Shown here in pieces: positions 1-10,300 of a DNA stretch of 64,000 bases. Under the pieces are notes generated by a model. It was not told where the DNA came from. It ran no database searches and saw only the letters and a program-made list of their open reading frames with translations. A program made the position numbers and the translations under genes. Source of the stretch: Anaeromonas sp052088025 (GTDB lineage: Bacteria > Bacillota > Clostridia > Tissierellales > SIT17); NCBI RefSeq assembly GCF_052088025.1, contig NZ_JBQCYD010000004.1:1-64000 (forward strand), given 5' to 3'. Position 1 is the first letter of the stretch, and each line of letters opens with the position of its first letter.

Positions 1-1049
1 AAATTTTCTTCTTCTTTATTTCCCTCTTTATATTTCCAATGTGCTGCTATACCATATTCTGCAGTTTTGTGCATATCCCAAGTTCTTATTTGAACTTCAA
101 ATATTTCACCACCAGGACCTATCAATGTAGTATGAAGTGATTGATACATATTTGCTTTTGGCATAGCAATATAATCTTTAAATCTTCCAGGTATAGGTTT
201 CCACAAAGTATGAACTACACCAAGAGCACCATAGCAATCTTTTACTGAATTTACTATTATCCTTATAGCGGTTAAATCAAATATTTGTTCAAAAACTTTA
301 TTTTGATAAACCATCTTTCTATATATGCTATAGAAGTGTTTAGGTCTACCATTGATTTCACTTTCTATATCAACTTCATCTAATTTAACATTCAATTTAT
401 CTATTACTTCATTAATATATTCTTCTCTTTCTTTTCTCTTTTTAGAAACCTTATCTACTAAATCATAATATCCTTCTGGATCTATATATCTAAGAGATAA
501 ATCTTCTAATTCCCATTTTATTTTAAAAATACCTAATCTATTTGCTATAGGAGCATAAATTTCTAAAGTTTCTAAGGCCTTTTCTTTTTTCTTTTCATCA
601 GACATATATTCTAAAGTTCTCATATTGTGAAGTCTATCTGTTAACTTAATTATGATAACCCTGATATCTTTTGCCATTGCAATGACCATTTTTCTCAAAC
701 TTTCAGCTTTTCTTTCTTCCTTTGTCTTATATTGGATTTTCTTTAGTTTAGTTACTCCATCTACTAAATTAGCTACTTCCACGCCAAATTCTTCTTTGAC
801 TAAATTATAGCTATTTTCAGTATCTTCAATGACATCATGAAGTAGACCAGCTATTATAGTGCTAATGTCCATATTCATATCTGCTAATATTATTGCAACA
901 TTAACAGGGTGAATTATAAAATCTTCACCTGAATTTCTCAGCTGTCCCTCATGAGCCGATTTAGCAAAATTATAAGCCTTCCTTACTTTTTCTACATCTG
1001 CTTGAGGGTTATATTGTTTTATTTTTTCAACTAGCTTTTCTATTGACAA
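1..1049 (-). CDS. relA: RelA/SpoT bifunctional (p)ppGpp synthetase/hydrolase, C-terminus cut by window edge
   Basis: Makes and degrades the alarmone (p)ppGpp in the cytoplasm. About 350 N-terminal residues are present. The first ~200 hold the HD hydrolase domain (a histidine-rich IIHPV stretch, then the HDVIED motif, then the DRLHNM motif). The synthetase region follows, with the RFKDYIAMPK and YQSLHTT motifs typical of Rel proteins, so both halves look intact as far as they are visible. The start is a TTG preceded by AGGTGG six bases upstream; no ATG with a ribosome site is available. The TGS and ACT regulatory domains lie outside the window. apt lies just upstream on the same strand, a common clostridial order (recJ-apt-relA). 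Confidence 0.93.
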   Translation of the reverse strand, partial: MSIEKLVEKIKQYNPQADVEKVRKAYNFAKSAHEGQLRNSGEDFIIHPVNVAIILADMNMDISTIIAGLLHDVIEDTENSYNLVKEEFGVEVANLVDGVTKLKKIQYKTKEERKAESLRKMVIAMAKDIRVIIIKLTDRLHNMRTLEYMSDEKKKEKALETLEIYAPIANRLGIFKIKWELEDLSLRYIDPEGYYDLVDKVSKKRKEREEYINEVIDKLNVKLDEVDIESEINGRPKHFYSIYRKMVYQNKVFEQIFDLTAIRIIVNSVKDCYGALGVVHTLWKPIPGRFKDYIAMPKANMYQSLHTTLIGPGGEIFEVQIRTWDMHKTAEYGIAAHWKYKEGNKEEEN

Positions 1050-1071
1050 TTAACCCACCTACTTTATCAAT

Positions 1072-1584
1072 TTAATATTTCACTAATGATTTCACATTAT
1101 ATCCTTTTATCTGATCAATACCATTTAAAAAAGTTAATTCTATCAAAAAATATAATCCCACTACTTCTCCACCTAATTGTTCAACCATTTTAATGGTAGA
1201 TGCTACTGTTCCACCTGTAGCTAAAAGATCATCAACTATAATAACCTTATCATTCTTCTTTATAGCATCCTTATGTATTTCTAATACATCCGTACCATAT
1301 TCTAAATCGTATTCATAACTAATAGTCTCAGCCGGTAATTTCCCAGGTTTTCTTATAGGTATAAATCCTTTATTAGTAGCATATGCAAGCGGTGCACCAA
1401 CTAAAAATCCTCTTGCTTCTGGCCCAAGAATAAGATCAAACTCTACATCTTCTGTCAATCTCTTTAATTCATCTATTGAATATTTGAATGCATCTTTATC
1501 CTTTAGAACTGTTGTAATATCTTTGAAACTTATCCCTTCTTTTGGAAATCCATCTATATTTCTAATTTTTTCTTCTAAATTCAC
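1072..1584 (-). CDS. apt: Adenine phosphoribosyltransferase
   Basis: Converts adenine plus PRPP to AMP in purine salvage. 170 residues is the usual length for Apt. The PRPP-binding loop VIIVDDLLATGGT is at about residues 115-127, and the N-terminal FPKEGISFKDIT stretch is typical of the family. Starts with GTG behind an AGGAGG site. It sits between recJ and relA, closely spaced and on the same strand, so it is probably co-transcribed with them. Confidence 0.96.
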   Translation of the reverse strand: MNLEEKIRNIDGFPKEGISFKDITTVLKDKDAFKYSIDELKRLTEDVEFDLILGPEARGFLVGAPLAYATNKGFIPIRKPGKLPAETISYEYDLEYGTDVLEIHKDAIKKNDKVIIVDDLLATGGTVASTIKMVEQLGGEVVGLYFLIELTFLNGIDQIKGYNVKSLVKY

Positions 1585-1602
1585 TCGTGTTCCTCCTTTA
1601 AT

Positions 1603-4008
1603 TTATACTACATAATCATTTAAAGACCTTAATAATTTGGAAGATTTTATATCCACTTTATTTTCTGTCTTTATTAATTTAATATAATAATTTTTACTAT
1701 CTATCTTTTTAAAATCTAATAAGTTTGTTTGCTTTAAAATTTTAAGAGCAAATACAATTTTCATCTTATTTAAATTTTTATCAGATAAAGAATTGATATA
1801 TTTATCTATTTGAAGTTTAAATACTTCTTTATTTCCCATAAAGGTCTTATAAATGAACCTTAGTTCTTTTATATTTGGTGTCCATTTTTCAATATTATCC
1901 ATATTGTTTTTTAAATCATACTCACAGGATAAAACTTCAATATCAGGATGTATATTTCTCATAATATCATAAATTTCTTTATCAATAGGCAAATCATAAA
2001 GAATTGTTTTTTTATTATTATTTATAATTTCATTTTTTGTAGGATTAATTATAATTTCAATTTTCTTAAATATATCTCTACCCGATTTATCAATTCTTTT
2101 CATAAGTAAATTCAAATTATCTAAATCATTAATATATATCTTTATTTTTTTAGCTTCTAATATTTTATCATATAAATAATCTATTTTGTTTATATTAGTA
2201 TTATTTAAAACTATATTTTTATTATATTTTTCAACTTTTGATGATATATTTTCAAAAACATTTTCAAAATATTTATTTTCAAACTCTTTATTTTTTTTAG
2301 AATTAATAATTATATCACGAGTAATAATTTGAACAGTTTTTTTATTCATGTATTCATTTATATCCAAGCTACCTATTATATTTATAATATCAGTATGTTC
2401 TATTTCATAAGCTAAATGTCCTAAATTAAATCCAATAGAATCAATTTCAATGCCTTTATATATTACAGATAGTTTTAAATGTGATTTATCTTTTCCTACT
2501 GCCCTAATATCCTTTACTATTGCATCTTCAAATAAAAATACTGGACTTGAATTACCCATTCCAAAGGGTGAAAGATTTTCTAATGTTTTTACAGTATTTA
2601 TGCTTATATCTTCTGCTTCAACTATAGCATCAATTTTGACTTCTTTTATAAAATCTTCATCATCTAACATGTGACCTACAATATCATTGATTTTTTCCTT
2701 AAATATTGGAAGATTTTCCTGGTCTATGGAAAGTCCTGCAGCCTGACTATGACCTCCAAAGCCTAAAAATAAATCCTTACATTCTTTAAGGGCATCATAG
2801 ATATTTAGGGGACCTATACTCCTTGCTGATGCCTTTCCTATTCCTTTATCATCTATTGAAATTAAAATAGAAGGTCTATGATATTTTTCAGTGATTCTTG
2901 AACTCACTATGCCTATAACACCAGAATGCCAATCTTTAGATGCAAGCACTATTATATTATCATTTGCCATATCATGTTTTTTAACCATTTTTTCAGCTTT
3001 TTCTAAAATCTCAGCTTCTACCCTTTGTCTATTCTTATTTTCTTCATCTAATTTTTTTGATATTTCTAATGCCTTTTCATAATCTGTTGATGTAAATAGT
3101 TCTACACCTAAACTTGCTGATTCCATTCTCCCAGCTGCATTTATTCTTGGACCTATTATAAATCCAACATGACCTGAACTAATCTTTTTATCTTTTAATC
3201 CTGTAACCTCTATCAATGATTTTATTCCTAAATTTGAAGTTTCTTTGATTAAGTCTAATCCTTTTTTTACTATTAATCTGTTTTCATCAATTAAATCTAC
3301 AATATCTGCTACAGTTCCTATAGCTACTATAGGAAGAAGTGACAGATAGTCAACCTCAATTTCAAACTCGAAACTCACAGCTTGAACTAATTTAAATGCT
3401 ACTCCAACACCTGCTAATTTTTTGAAAGGATAAGTGCTATCATGCCTACTTGGATTGATTACAGCTATAGCTTTTGGCAAACTTTCACTTGGTGTATGAT
3501 GGTCTGTAATTATCATATCAATTCCTATTTCATTTGCATAATCTGCTTCAGATATGGAAGTTATACCACAATCTACAGTTATAATTAAATTACCTTTTTG
3601 CATTTTTATATAATCAATTGCAGATTTGTTTAATCCATATCCTTCACTATGTCTATTTGGAATATAAAATTGTACTTTTATACCAATTTGAGAGAAAAAA
3701 TTAACAAGCAGCGAAGTGCTTGTTACTCCATCCACATCATAATCTCCATATATCCATATCTTTTCATCCAGCTCTATAGCTTTCATTATTCTTTTAGTTG
3801 CAAGCTTCATATCATTTAAAAGAAATGGATCATGCAAATCATTATAAGTAGGATTTAAAAATTTTCCTATATCTTCCTTGTTTTTTATTCCTCTATTCAA
3901 TAAAATTTTAGTAATCAAATAAGATATATTCATTTCTTTTGAAATGTTTTTTATATCATTTTCATTTTGATTTAAAAGCTTTAAAAACTTTTTGTCATTA
4001 TTTGTCAT
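1603..4008 (-). CDS. recJ: Single-stranded-DNA-specific exonuclease RecJ
   Basis: 5'-3' single-strand exonuclease of recombination and repair. DHH-family metal motifs are visible: DYDVDGVTS, TVDCGIT and ITDHHTP in the first ~180 residues. A DHHA1-type segment containing GFGGHSQAAGL follows near the middle, and a lysine/asparagine-rich clostridial C-terminal extension completes the ~800-residue protein. The open frame begins 27 bases earlier, but that ATG has no ribosome site. The chosen ATG follows GTGGGTGA and gives the N-terminus MTNNDKKFLK. Confidence 0.93.
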   Translation of the reverse strand: MTNNDKKFLKLLNQNENDIKNISKEMNISYLITKILLNRGIKNKEDIGKFLNPTYNDLHDPFLLNDMKLATKRIMKAIELDEKIWIYGDYDVDGVTSTSLLVNFFSQIGIKVQFYIPNRHSEGYGLNKSAIDYIKMQKGNLIITVDCGITSISEADYANEIGIDMIITDHHTPSESLPKAIAVINPSRHDSTYPFKKLAGVGVAFKLVQAVSFEFEIEVDYLSLLPIVAIGTVADIVDLIDENRLIVKKGLDLIKETSNLGIKSLIEVTGLKDKKISSGHVGFIIGPRINAAGRMESASLGVELFTSTDYEKALEISKKLDEENKNRQRVEAEILEKAEKMVKKHDMANDNIIVLASKDWHSGVIGIVSSRITEKYHRPSILISIDDKGIGKASARSIGPLNIYDALKECKDLFLGFGGHSQAAGLSIDQENLPIFKEKINDIVGHMLDDEDFIKEVKIDAIVEAEDISINTVKTLENLSPFGMGNSSPVFLFEDAIVKDIRAVGKDKSHLKLSVIYKGIEIDSIGFNLGHLAYEIEHTDIINIIGSLDINEYMNKKTVQIITRDIIINSKKNKEFENKYFENVFENISSKVEKYNKNIVLNNTNINKIDYLYDKILEAKKIKIYINDLDNLNLLMKRIDKSGRDIFKKIEIIINPTKNEIINNNKKTILYDLPIDKEIYDIMRNIHPDIEVLSCEYDLKNNMDNIEKWTPNIKELRFIYKTFMGNKEVFKLQIDKYINSLSDKNLNKMKIVFALKILKQTNLLDFKKIDSKNYYIKLIKTENKVDIKSSKLLRSLNDYVV

Positions 4009-4077
4009 ATATTCACCCACTATATTTGTAAACATATATAATATTATAGCTAATAGATAAGTTTATTTCAACATTGT

Positions 4078-4419
4078 TTAATATTTTTCATTATTATTTG
4101 TCATATTTTCACTATCTACTTCTTTTATTTCATTGTTATTTAACTCTTGTTTTTTTCTATCAAGTCTAGTACAATCCTTTTTAAGTCTTTCTATTTCTAT
4201 ATTTTGATCTTTTATAGTTTTTGACATCTTCCTATGTCTAACCATTCCTAAAAGTGCTACTATTATTGCTCCAACTAAAGCGGAGATAAATATAACTAAT
4301 GCTTGTGAAACTTCTACCTCAGTAAATAAAAAATTAATAAGTACAGATGCAGAATTTTGAAGAGCAAATACTGCTATTAATATAGCAAATACTAAAGATA
4401 TTATAAACCACAGTTGCAT
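4078..4419 (-). CDS. LapA-domain (DUF1049) small membrane protein
   Basis: Two hydrophobic helices near the N-terminus (about residues 3-20 and 42-60) are followed by a charged, coiled-coil-like cytoplasmic tail (KDQNIEIERLKKD). This is the LapA/YrvD pattern; the gene also commonly neighbours recJ in firmicutes. In E. coli the LapA/LapB pair tunes LPS synthesis, but that role cannot apply directly to a monoderm, so the function here is unknown. Good ribosome site AAAGGAGGG. It lies between the UbiB-like kinase gene and recJ on the same strand. Confidence 0.8.
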   Translation of the reverse strand: MQLWFIISLVFAILIAVFALQNSASVLINFLFTEVEVSQALVIFISALVGAIIVALLGMVRHRKMSKTIKDQNIEIERLKKDCTRLDRKKQELNNNEIKEVDSENMTNNNEKY

Positions 4420-4432
4420 GAAAATCCCTCCT

Positions 4433-6106
4433 TTATTTTTTGATTTCCCAAGAACGAAATATTATAGATATAATAAGTATTATACCCATTACTCCTGCAA
4501 GTAAAAACCCTATAAGCCCTATAGCACTCATTCCCAATATTTGAGGACCAGCTTCATTTTGAGCTATAGTTGATGAACCTATTATTATGGCAGATATTAT
4601 AAGACTTAAAGAGAGCTTATTGGATATAGAGTTTAATTCTTTTCTGAATTTAGAAAGCCCTTCATGGTTCATATTTATCGTAGTCTTATCATTGCTTATT
4701 TTATAAAATATATTATTTAACATCTTAGGTAGTTCTGATACTTCTTCTAGCATTGTATGAATAGAGCTTGAAGTTTTCTTAAATATTTTTTTACTATTTA
4801 ATTTATCCTTTTTTATAGTATCTAACAAATCTTTTGAAACATCTGTAAGATTAAATCTTGGATTTAGATTTTTAGCTGTACCTTCTATTGATATAATTGT
4901 CTTTATTAACACTATTAATTGACTTGGCACTCTCACCTTATGCTTATAAGTTATTCTTAAAATGTCAGTAAGTGCATCACTAAAATCTATTTTATCAAAA
5001 GATAAATTATAATAATAATTTAATACATAGTTTATATCTCTTTTAAACAACATCTTATTAGTATCTTTTGGTATAGAATCCATCTTATAAAGTGTTTCTA
5101 CTATTTTTTCAGAGTTTTTTTCTACAGAAGATTTTAAAAGCAACATTAATAATTTAGTGCTTTCATCATCTAAATATCCAACCATACCAAAATCTACAAA
5201 TCCTATTTTTTCCTTCTCTACTACAAATAAATTCCCAGGATGAGGATCTGCATGAAAAAAACCATGAACAAATACTTGTTCCATATATGTTTTAGCTAAA
5301 TTATATGCTATTTTTTCTTTATTATAGATATTTTTTGATAGTTCTTTGATATTATTTATCTTTATACCATCTATCTTAGATGTTACAAGTATTTTCCTTG
5401 TAGTAAATTCCCAAAATACTTTTGGTACAAAGGCATACTTATTTTCTTTTAAAGCTTCTTTAAAGTTTTCATAATTTTGAGCTTCCATAGTATAATCCAA
5501 TTCTCTTCTTAATGTTGTTGAAAATTCTTCTACTATATCTTTAAAATTAACTACATTTTTCTTTACAACATAATCATCTATAATTCCCGCTATTGTATCT
5601 AATATATCTAAATCTTTTTCAATTAAATTTTTTATGTTTGGTCTTCTTATTTTTATTACAACTTCTTCACCTGAAAAAAGTTTAGCATTATATACCTGAC
5701 CAATAGAAGCTGCTGCTAGTGGATTTTCATCAAATTCTAAGAAGCAATCTTCTATATTTTTGCCTATTTCTTCTTTAAATAATCCTCTAGCCTTATCTAA
5801 GCCAAACTCTCCTACATCATCTTGTAATTTAGATAACTCCTCTACTATATCATTAGGTAGTAAGTCATATCTAGTACTCATCAATTGCCCTAGCTTAATA
5901 TAGGTAGGTCCTAGCTCTTCTAGAGCCATCCTAAGTCTTTCACCCCTAGTATAATTCTCACTTAATTTACTAGACTTTCTAAAAAAAACCTTCTTAAAAA
6001 ACATCCTATTAGGAAGTCTATCTGCAACTACACTAAAGCCATATTTAGTTAGAATATTATAAATTTCCCTATATCTATGTATTTTAGTTGTTTTATTTTT
6101 TTTCAT
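4433..6106 (-). CDS. ubiB: AarF/UbiB (ABC1) family atypical protein kinase
   Basis: 557 residues with the ABC1/ADCK signatures: the alanine-rich AAASIGQVY loop, the K of VVIKIRRP, the HGFFHADPHPGN catalytic loop and the VDFGMVG metal-binding loop. Two hydrophobic helices close the protein (after residue ~500), as in UbiB. UbiB relatives support isoprenoid-quinone or lipid metabolism and have ATPase activity. In a fermentative anaerobe without obvious quinone genes nearby the substrate is unknown. Directly upstream of the LapA-like gene with a short gap, so probably one transcript. Confidence 0.88.
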   Translation of the reverse strand: MKKNKTTKIHRYREIYNILTKYGFSVVADRLPNRMFFKKVFFRKSSKLSENYTRGERLRMALEELGPTYIKLGQLMSTRYDLLPNDIVEELSKLQDDVGEFGLDKARGLFKEEIGKNIEDCFLEFDENPLAAASIGQVYNAKLFSGEEVVIKIRRPNIKNLIEKDLDILDTIAGIIDDYVVKKNVVNFKDIVEEFSTTLRRELDYTMEAQNYENFKEALKENKYAFVPKVFWEFTTRKILVTSKIDGIKINNIKELSKNIYNKEKIAYNLAKTYMEQVFVHGFFHADPHPGNLFVVEKEKIGFVDFGMVGYLDDESTKLLMLLLKSSVEKNSEKIVETLYKMDSIPKDTNKMLFKRDINYVLNYYYNLSFDKIDFSDALTDILRITYKHKVRVPSQLIVLIKTIISIEGTAKNLNPRFNLTDVSKDLLDTIKKDKLNSKKIFKKTSSSIHTMLEEVSELPKMLNNIFYKISNDKTTINMNHEGLSKFRKELNSISNKLSLSLIISAIIIGSSTIAQNEAGPQILGMSAIGLIGFLLAGVMGIILIISIIFRSWEIKK

Positions 6107-6197
6107 ATCTACCTACCTCTACTAGTATTACTTTATTATTAGTTTACCCCAAATTCATCCATACTAATAACCATATAATTAATAAATTATATAAATA

Positions 6198-6222
6198 AAA
6201 TCTCAGGAAAACCTGAGATTTT
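6198..6222 (-). terminator. Rho-independent terminator after secF
   Basis: A 10-base-pair stem AAATCTCAGG/CCTGAGATTT with a four-base loop, followed on the minus strand by TTATTT, directly after the secF stop codon. It separates secDF from ubiB. Confidence 0.8.
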
Positions 6223-6224
6223 AT

Positions 6225-7088
6225 TTATTTTGAATTTGCTTTTAATAAATACCATACTGGACTTGCAATAAATATTGAAGAATAAGTTCCTATTAAAACA
6301 CCAAGTATTAAAGGAAGTGCAAATTCTCTGATTGCATCTACTCCAAATATATATAGACAACCAATAGCTACAAGTGTAGTAAATGAAGTATTTATAGTTC
6401 TTATTATAGTTTGAGATATACTAGTATCTACTAATTTATCATATTCTGTTTTCTTAAATAATCTTAAATTTTCTCTTATTCTATCAAATACAACAATAGT
6501 ATCATTTATAGAATAACCTACTATTGTAAGAAGAGCTGCTACAAATGAAACATTTACAGGCAATTTTAATATAGCAAATATAGCTAGAGTTATTAGTATA
6601 TCATGGGTTAATGCTATAAGTGCAGATATACCAAATTTAAACTCAAATCTAAAAGTTATATATATAAGCATTCCAACCATTGCAATAGCTATAGCAATTA
6701 ATGCATCATTTCTAATCTCCTCACCTATTGAAGGTCCAATCTTTATAGATTGTAATGGTTTGTTATCTTTTAAATCATATTTTTCTTTGAATTTATTAAA
6801 TATTTCATTTCTTTCTTCTATAGAATAATCTTCTTTTGTCTTAATGATTATTTCATGATTTTCATCACCAGCATGAACTATATCAGCATCCTTATCATAA
6901 TCATCAGTTATTTCTCTTGCTTCTTTTACAGGGATATTTTTACCCAAATCTATCTGAATCAAAGTTCCTCCAGTAAAATCAATTCCAAAATTTAATCCAT
7001 TTATAAATAACATCACTATTCCAATTACAATAACAATAGTAGATATTATAAAAAATATATTCCTTTTTTTAATTATTTCTAAATTCAA
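6225..7088 (-). CDS. secF: Protein translocase subunit SecF
   Basis: Membrane partner of SecD that uses the proton or ion gradient to help complete Sec-dependent export. 287 residues. The N-terminal helix is followed by the GLNFGIDFTGGT motif; then comes a periplasmic-type domain and five further helices, with the family motif VGYSINDTIVVFDRIREN near residues 190-208. The start is TTG behind GGGGGGAG. It is 12 bases downstream of secD, forming a secDF operon. Confidence 0.96.
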   Translation of the reverse strand: MNLEIIKKRNIFFIISTIVIVIGIVMLFINGLNFGIDFTGGTLIQIDLGKNIPVKEAREITDDYDKDADIVHAGDENHEIIIKTKEDYSIEERNEIFNKFKEKYDLKDNKPLQSIKIGPSIGEEIRNDALIAIAIAMVGMLIYITFRFEFKFGISALIALTHDILITLAIFAILKLPVNVSFVAALLTIVGYSINDTIVVFDRIRENLRLFKKTEYDKLVDTSISQTIIRTINTSFTTLVAIGCLYIFGVDAIREFALPLILGVLIGTYSSIFIASPVWYLLKANSK

Positions 7089-7100
7089 ATTTTCTCCCCC

Positions 7101-8369
7101 CTATGCGCCAAACATTTTTGTATTTTTTGTTATTTTCATATTAATAACTAGTTTTAATAATAACCTTGTAATAAATAAAGCAGTAATCATAGATGTGATT
7201 ATACCTATTATAAGCGTTACTGCAAAACCTTTTATAGGTCCTGTACCAAAATTAAATAAAACTATTCCTGCAATAAGGGTAGTTATATTAGAATCTACAA
7301 CAGTTGATAGTGCATTTTTAAAACCAGCATCTACAGAAGATCTAATTGATTTTCCAAGTCTTATTTCTTCTTTTATCCTCTCAAATATTACCACATTAGC
7401 ATCAACAGCCATACCAATAGAAAGTATAAGCCCTGCTATACCAGGAAGTGTAAGGGTTGCATTTAAACTAACCAATGTAGCTAATACTATAAGTATATAT
7501 ATAGTAAGAGAAATATCAGCTATAAGTCCTGGTAATCTATAAAAACCAATCATAAATAAAAATATTAATATAATTCCTATTGTAGCAGCATATACTGACT
7601 TATCTAAAGAAGTAAGTCCAAGGCTTGGTCCAATTTCAGATGCTTGTACTTCTTCCATTTCTATAGGAAGTGCTCCTGCCTTTATAAGAGTTGATAATTC
7701 TGTAGCTTCTTCTATTGTAAAATTACCTTCTATAGTAGCAGATCCATCTGTAATAACATCATTTACAGCTGGTGCTGATATAACTTCATCATCTAAAACT
7801 ATACTTATAATCCTACCTTCACCTACTGGATTTGCCATAGCTTTTTCTGTTCCTTCTTTAAACAATTTCGCACCTTCAGAATCAAATTCCAATGATACTA
7901 CCGGAACATTTTTACCAGTTGTTTGTTGTTCTATATATACAGGCTCAGAATTCTTTACATTTTTTCCACTTACAATAACTTCGCCTTCTGAATTGATGAA
8001 TTGTAACTCTGCAGTTTTTCCTATCATATCAAAAGCTTCTTGGGTATCTTTTAGTCCTGGAAGTTCAATTCTTATTCTATCTTCCCCTTCGATTGTTATA
8101 ATAGGTTCTGTAACACCTAATCCATTTACACGTTGGTCAATTATAGCTTTAGCTTCTGTCATCTTTTTCTTTAGTTCTTCTCCACTCGCATCACTTTTTG
8201 CTTCAAGTACAACATATACTCCACCTTCTAAATCAAGACCCAAATTAATAGATTTATTAATTGGCTCAATTTCAAATTTTCCAATATTAATTCCTTCAAG
8301 AGCTACAAATACACCTGTACCTACTATCAAAAGAATTAAAAGGAAAATAATGATACTTTTAGACTTCAT
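7101..8369 (-). CDS. secD: Protein translocase subunit SecD
   Basis: Polytopic SecDF component. 422 residues, somewhat short but normal for clostridial SecD. The N-terminal helix is followed by LGLDLEGGVYVVLEA (the D1 signature), then the P1 region, then a membrane block with SIGMAVDANVVIFERIKEE. ATG with a GAGGAAAG ribosome site. The upstream gene on the strand is a gamma-carbonic-anhydrase-like protein, only 20 bases away. Confidence 0.96.
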   Translation of the reverse strand: MKSKSIIIFLLILLIVGTGVFVALEGINIGKFEIEPINKSINLGLDLEGGVYVVLEAKSDASGEELKKKMTEAKAIIDQRVNGLGVTEPIITIEGEDRIRIELPGLKDTQEAFDMIGKTAELQFINSEGEVIVSGKNVKNSEPVYIEQQTTGKNVPVVSLEFDSEGAKLFKEGTEKAMANPVGEGRIISIVLDDEVISAPAVNDVITDGSATIEGNFTIEEATELSTLIKAGALPIEMEEVQASEIGPSLGLTSLDKSVYAATIGIILIFLFMIGFYRLPGLIADISLTIYILIVLATLVSLNATLTLPGIAGLILSIGMAVDANVVIFERIKEEIRLGKSIRSSVDAGFKNALSTVVDSNITTLIAGIVLFNFGTGPIKGFAVTLIIGIITSMITALFITRLLLKLVINMKITKNTKMFGA

Positions 8370-8389
8370 AATCTTTCCTCCTCAAAATA

Positions 8390-8893
8390 TTACTCTTTAT
8401 GTTTTTTTGATAATTCAACATAGTTTTTTGCTGATTTTTTTAAATTTTCAATTTCATCATCTGTTAATTTTCTTATGACCTTAGCAGGAGAGCCAAGTGC
8501 AAGTGTTCCTTTAGGAATTATCTTTCCTTCAGTTACCAAACTTCCAGCTCCTATAAGTACATTTTCTTCTATTTTAGCTCCATTTAAAATTATAGCTCCC
8601 ATTCCTATAAGCACATTGTTTTCAATATTGCATCCATGAATTATAGCTTTATGACCTATAGTTACATTGTCTCCTATTATTGTAGGAATGTTTTTTTCTA
8701 CATGAATTATAGTACCATCTTGAATGTTTGAATTTTGTCCAATAACTATTTTATTGATATCTCCTCTTAATACAGTTTGATACCATATATTAGAATCCTT
8801 ACCTACAAATACTTGTCCTATTATATCAGAACTTTCTGCTATAAAACATGACTTGTCAATTACAGGTGAAAATTCTTCAAAATCTTTTATCAT
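8390..8893 (-). CDS. Gamma carbonic anhydrase-like left-handed beta-helix protein
   Basis: 167 residues made almost wholly of hexapeptide repeats (IGQ.S.IQDG, IGDNVTIGHKAII, IGMGAIILNGA, IGAGSLV), the trimeric left-handed beta-helix fold. The metal-ligand histidines expected for gamma carbonic anhydrases are present: one in TIIHVEK and two in IGHKAIIHGC. It resembles YrdA/PaaY-type proteins. Whether it hydrates CO2 or has another role cannot be read from sequence. It lies directly downstream of the SCIFF maturase and upstream of secD. Confidence 0.86.
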   Translation of the reverse strand: MIKDFEEFSPVIDKSCFIAESSDIIGQVFVGKDSNIWYQTVLRGDINKIVIGQNSNIQDGTIIHVEKNIPTIIGDNVTIGHKAIIHGCNIENNVLIGMGAIILNGAKIEENVLIGAGSLVTEGKIIPKGTLALGSPAKVIRKLTDDEIENLKKSAKNYVELSKKHKE

Positions 8894-8907
8894 TTTATAC
8901 CTCCCAT

Positions 8908-10260
8908 TTATTCCTCTAAATTTGCAAGTATGGAAATTGAACTTTCAATTCTCTTTTTTTCCATTTCACAGCCTATAGTATAAGGCTTGTTTATGTTTTT
9001 ATTAAAATTATAAGCATTTGCATGACATCCACCACTACAATAAAACTTTGCCCAACAATTAGAACAATCTTCCTTATTATATACATTTGCTTCATTGAAT
9101 TCATCAACTAAGCTAGTATTTTTTATACCTTCATCTAAATTCCCAAGTAAAAATTTCTCATCTCCTACAAATTGATGACAAGGATATAAATCTCCTTCTG
9201 GAGTTACAGCTAGATACTCAACCCCTGCTCCACAACCTGAAGCTCTTTTTATTGCACACGGGCCTTGATTTAAATCTATCATAAAATGAAAAAAGTTAAA
9301 ATCCTTATCTTTTCTTTTTATCTTTATATATTCTTTAGATAATTTATCATATTCATCTAATATTGTAGCCAAATGTTTTTCAAGTATTGCATATTCCATT
9401 TCTGGTTCAGTTACAACAGGTTCAACAGATACAGATTTAAAACCTAGCTTATACATTTCCATTATGTCTTTAGAAAAATCTAAATTTTTCGAAGTAAAGG
9501 TTCCTCTTAGATAGTAATCCTTACCATTTCTTGAATTTGCCATATCTAAAAATTTAGGAACTATCAAATCATAGCTACCTTGTCCATTTATAGTTTTTCT
9601 CATATTATCATTTACTTCTCTTCTTCCATCTAAACTAAGTACAACATTGGACATGTGTTCATTGATAAAATCCATTTTTTCTTGATCTAGGAGTAAGCCA
9701 TTTGTAGTTATAGTAAATCTAAAATTTTTATTGTTTTCTTTTTCTATTTTTCTACCATAATAAACAAGTTCCTTTACTACATCAAAATTCATAAGAGGTT
9801 CTCCACCAAAAAAATCTACTTCAAGGTTTCTTCTATTCTTAGAGTTTTTAACTAAAAAATCCAATGCTTTTTTTCCAGTTTCTAGACTCATAAATGCCTT
9901 TTCACCATTGAAATCTCCTTGGGATGCAAAACAATATTCACATCTCAAATTACAATCATGGGCTATATGAAGACATAGTGCTTTCACTATTTTTTCCTTA
10001 TTCATATTAACATCTTGCAAGTAATTATCATTAGAGAAAATCATCTCATTTGATTCTAATTCTTTTATTTCTTCATATCCTTCTTCTATAAGTTTCATAT
10101 CATATCTATCTTTTAAATCTTCTTTTATAAGCTTTAAATCTTTTTCTTTATATAAATCAATTAAATCCCATATTAATTCATCCACAAGATGTACTGCACC
10201 ACTATTTACATCAAGTAGGACAAATTTATCATTTTGCTTAAATTTATGTATATTTTTCAT
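8908..10260 (-). CDS. scfB: SCIFF peptide maturase, radical SAM/SPASM thioether-forming enzyme
   Basis: Radical SAM enzyme that installs Cys-derived thioether links in the SCIFF peptide. The N-terminal ~90 residues (starting MKNIHKFKQNDKFVLLDVN) form a peptide-recognition (RRE-like) domain. The SAM cluster CNLRCEYC follows at about residues 104-111. The C-terminal SPASM/twitch region supplies auxiliary-cluster cysteines (CAIKRASGCG, the YPCH motif, CSNCWAKFYCSGGC). 450 residues is the family length. The precursor gene scfA lies just upstream, with a terminator-like hairpin between them. Ribosome site GGAGG. Confidence 0.95.
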   Translation of the reverse strand: MKNIHKFKQNDKFVLLDVNSGAVHLVDELIWDLIDLYKEKDLKLIKEDLKDRYDMKLIEEGYEEIKELESNEMIFSNDNYLQDVNMNKEKIVKALCLHIAHDCNLRCEYCFASQGDFNGEKAFMSLETGKKALDFLVKNSKNRRNLEVDFFGGEPLMNFDVVKELVYYGRKIEKENNKNFRFTITTNGLLLDQEKMDFINEHMSNVVLSLDGRREVNDNMRKTINGQGSYDLIVPKFLDMANSRNGKDYYLRGTFTSKNLDFSKDIMEMYKLGFKSVSVEPVVTEPEMEYAILEKHLATILDEYDKLSKEYIKIKRKDKDFNFFHFMIDLNQGPCAIKRASGCGAGVEYLAVTPEGDLYPCHQFVGDEKFLLGNLDEGIKNTSLVDEFNEANVYNKEDCSNCWAKFYCSGGCHANAYNFNKNINKPYTIGCEMEKKRIESSISILANLEE

Positions 10261-10300
10261 TTGTTTTTTCCTCCTGTGCTTTGCTAATTCAAACGATAAA

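Noticed and set aside
7993..8478. 161-codon plus-strand frame across secD and the carbonic-anhydrase-like gene
   Set aside because: Antisense shadow over two conserved genes, with no ribosome site seen.
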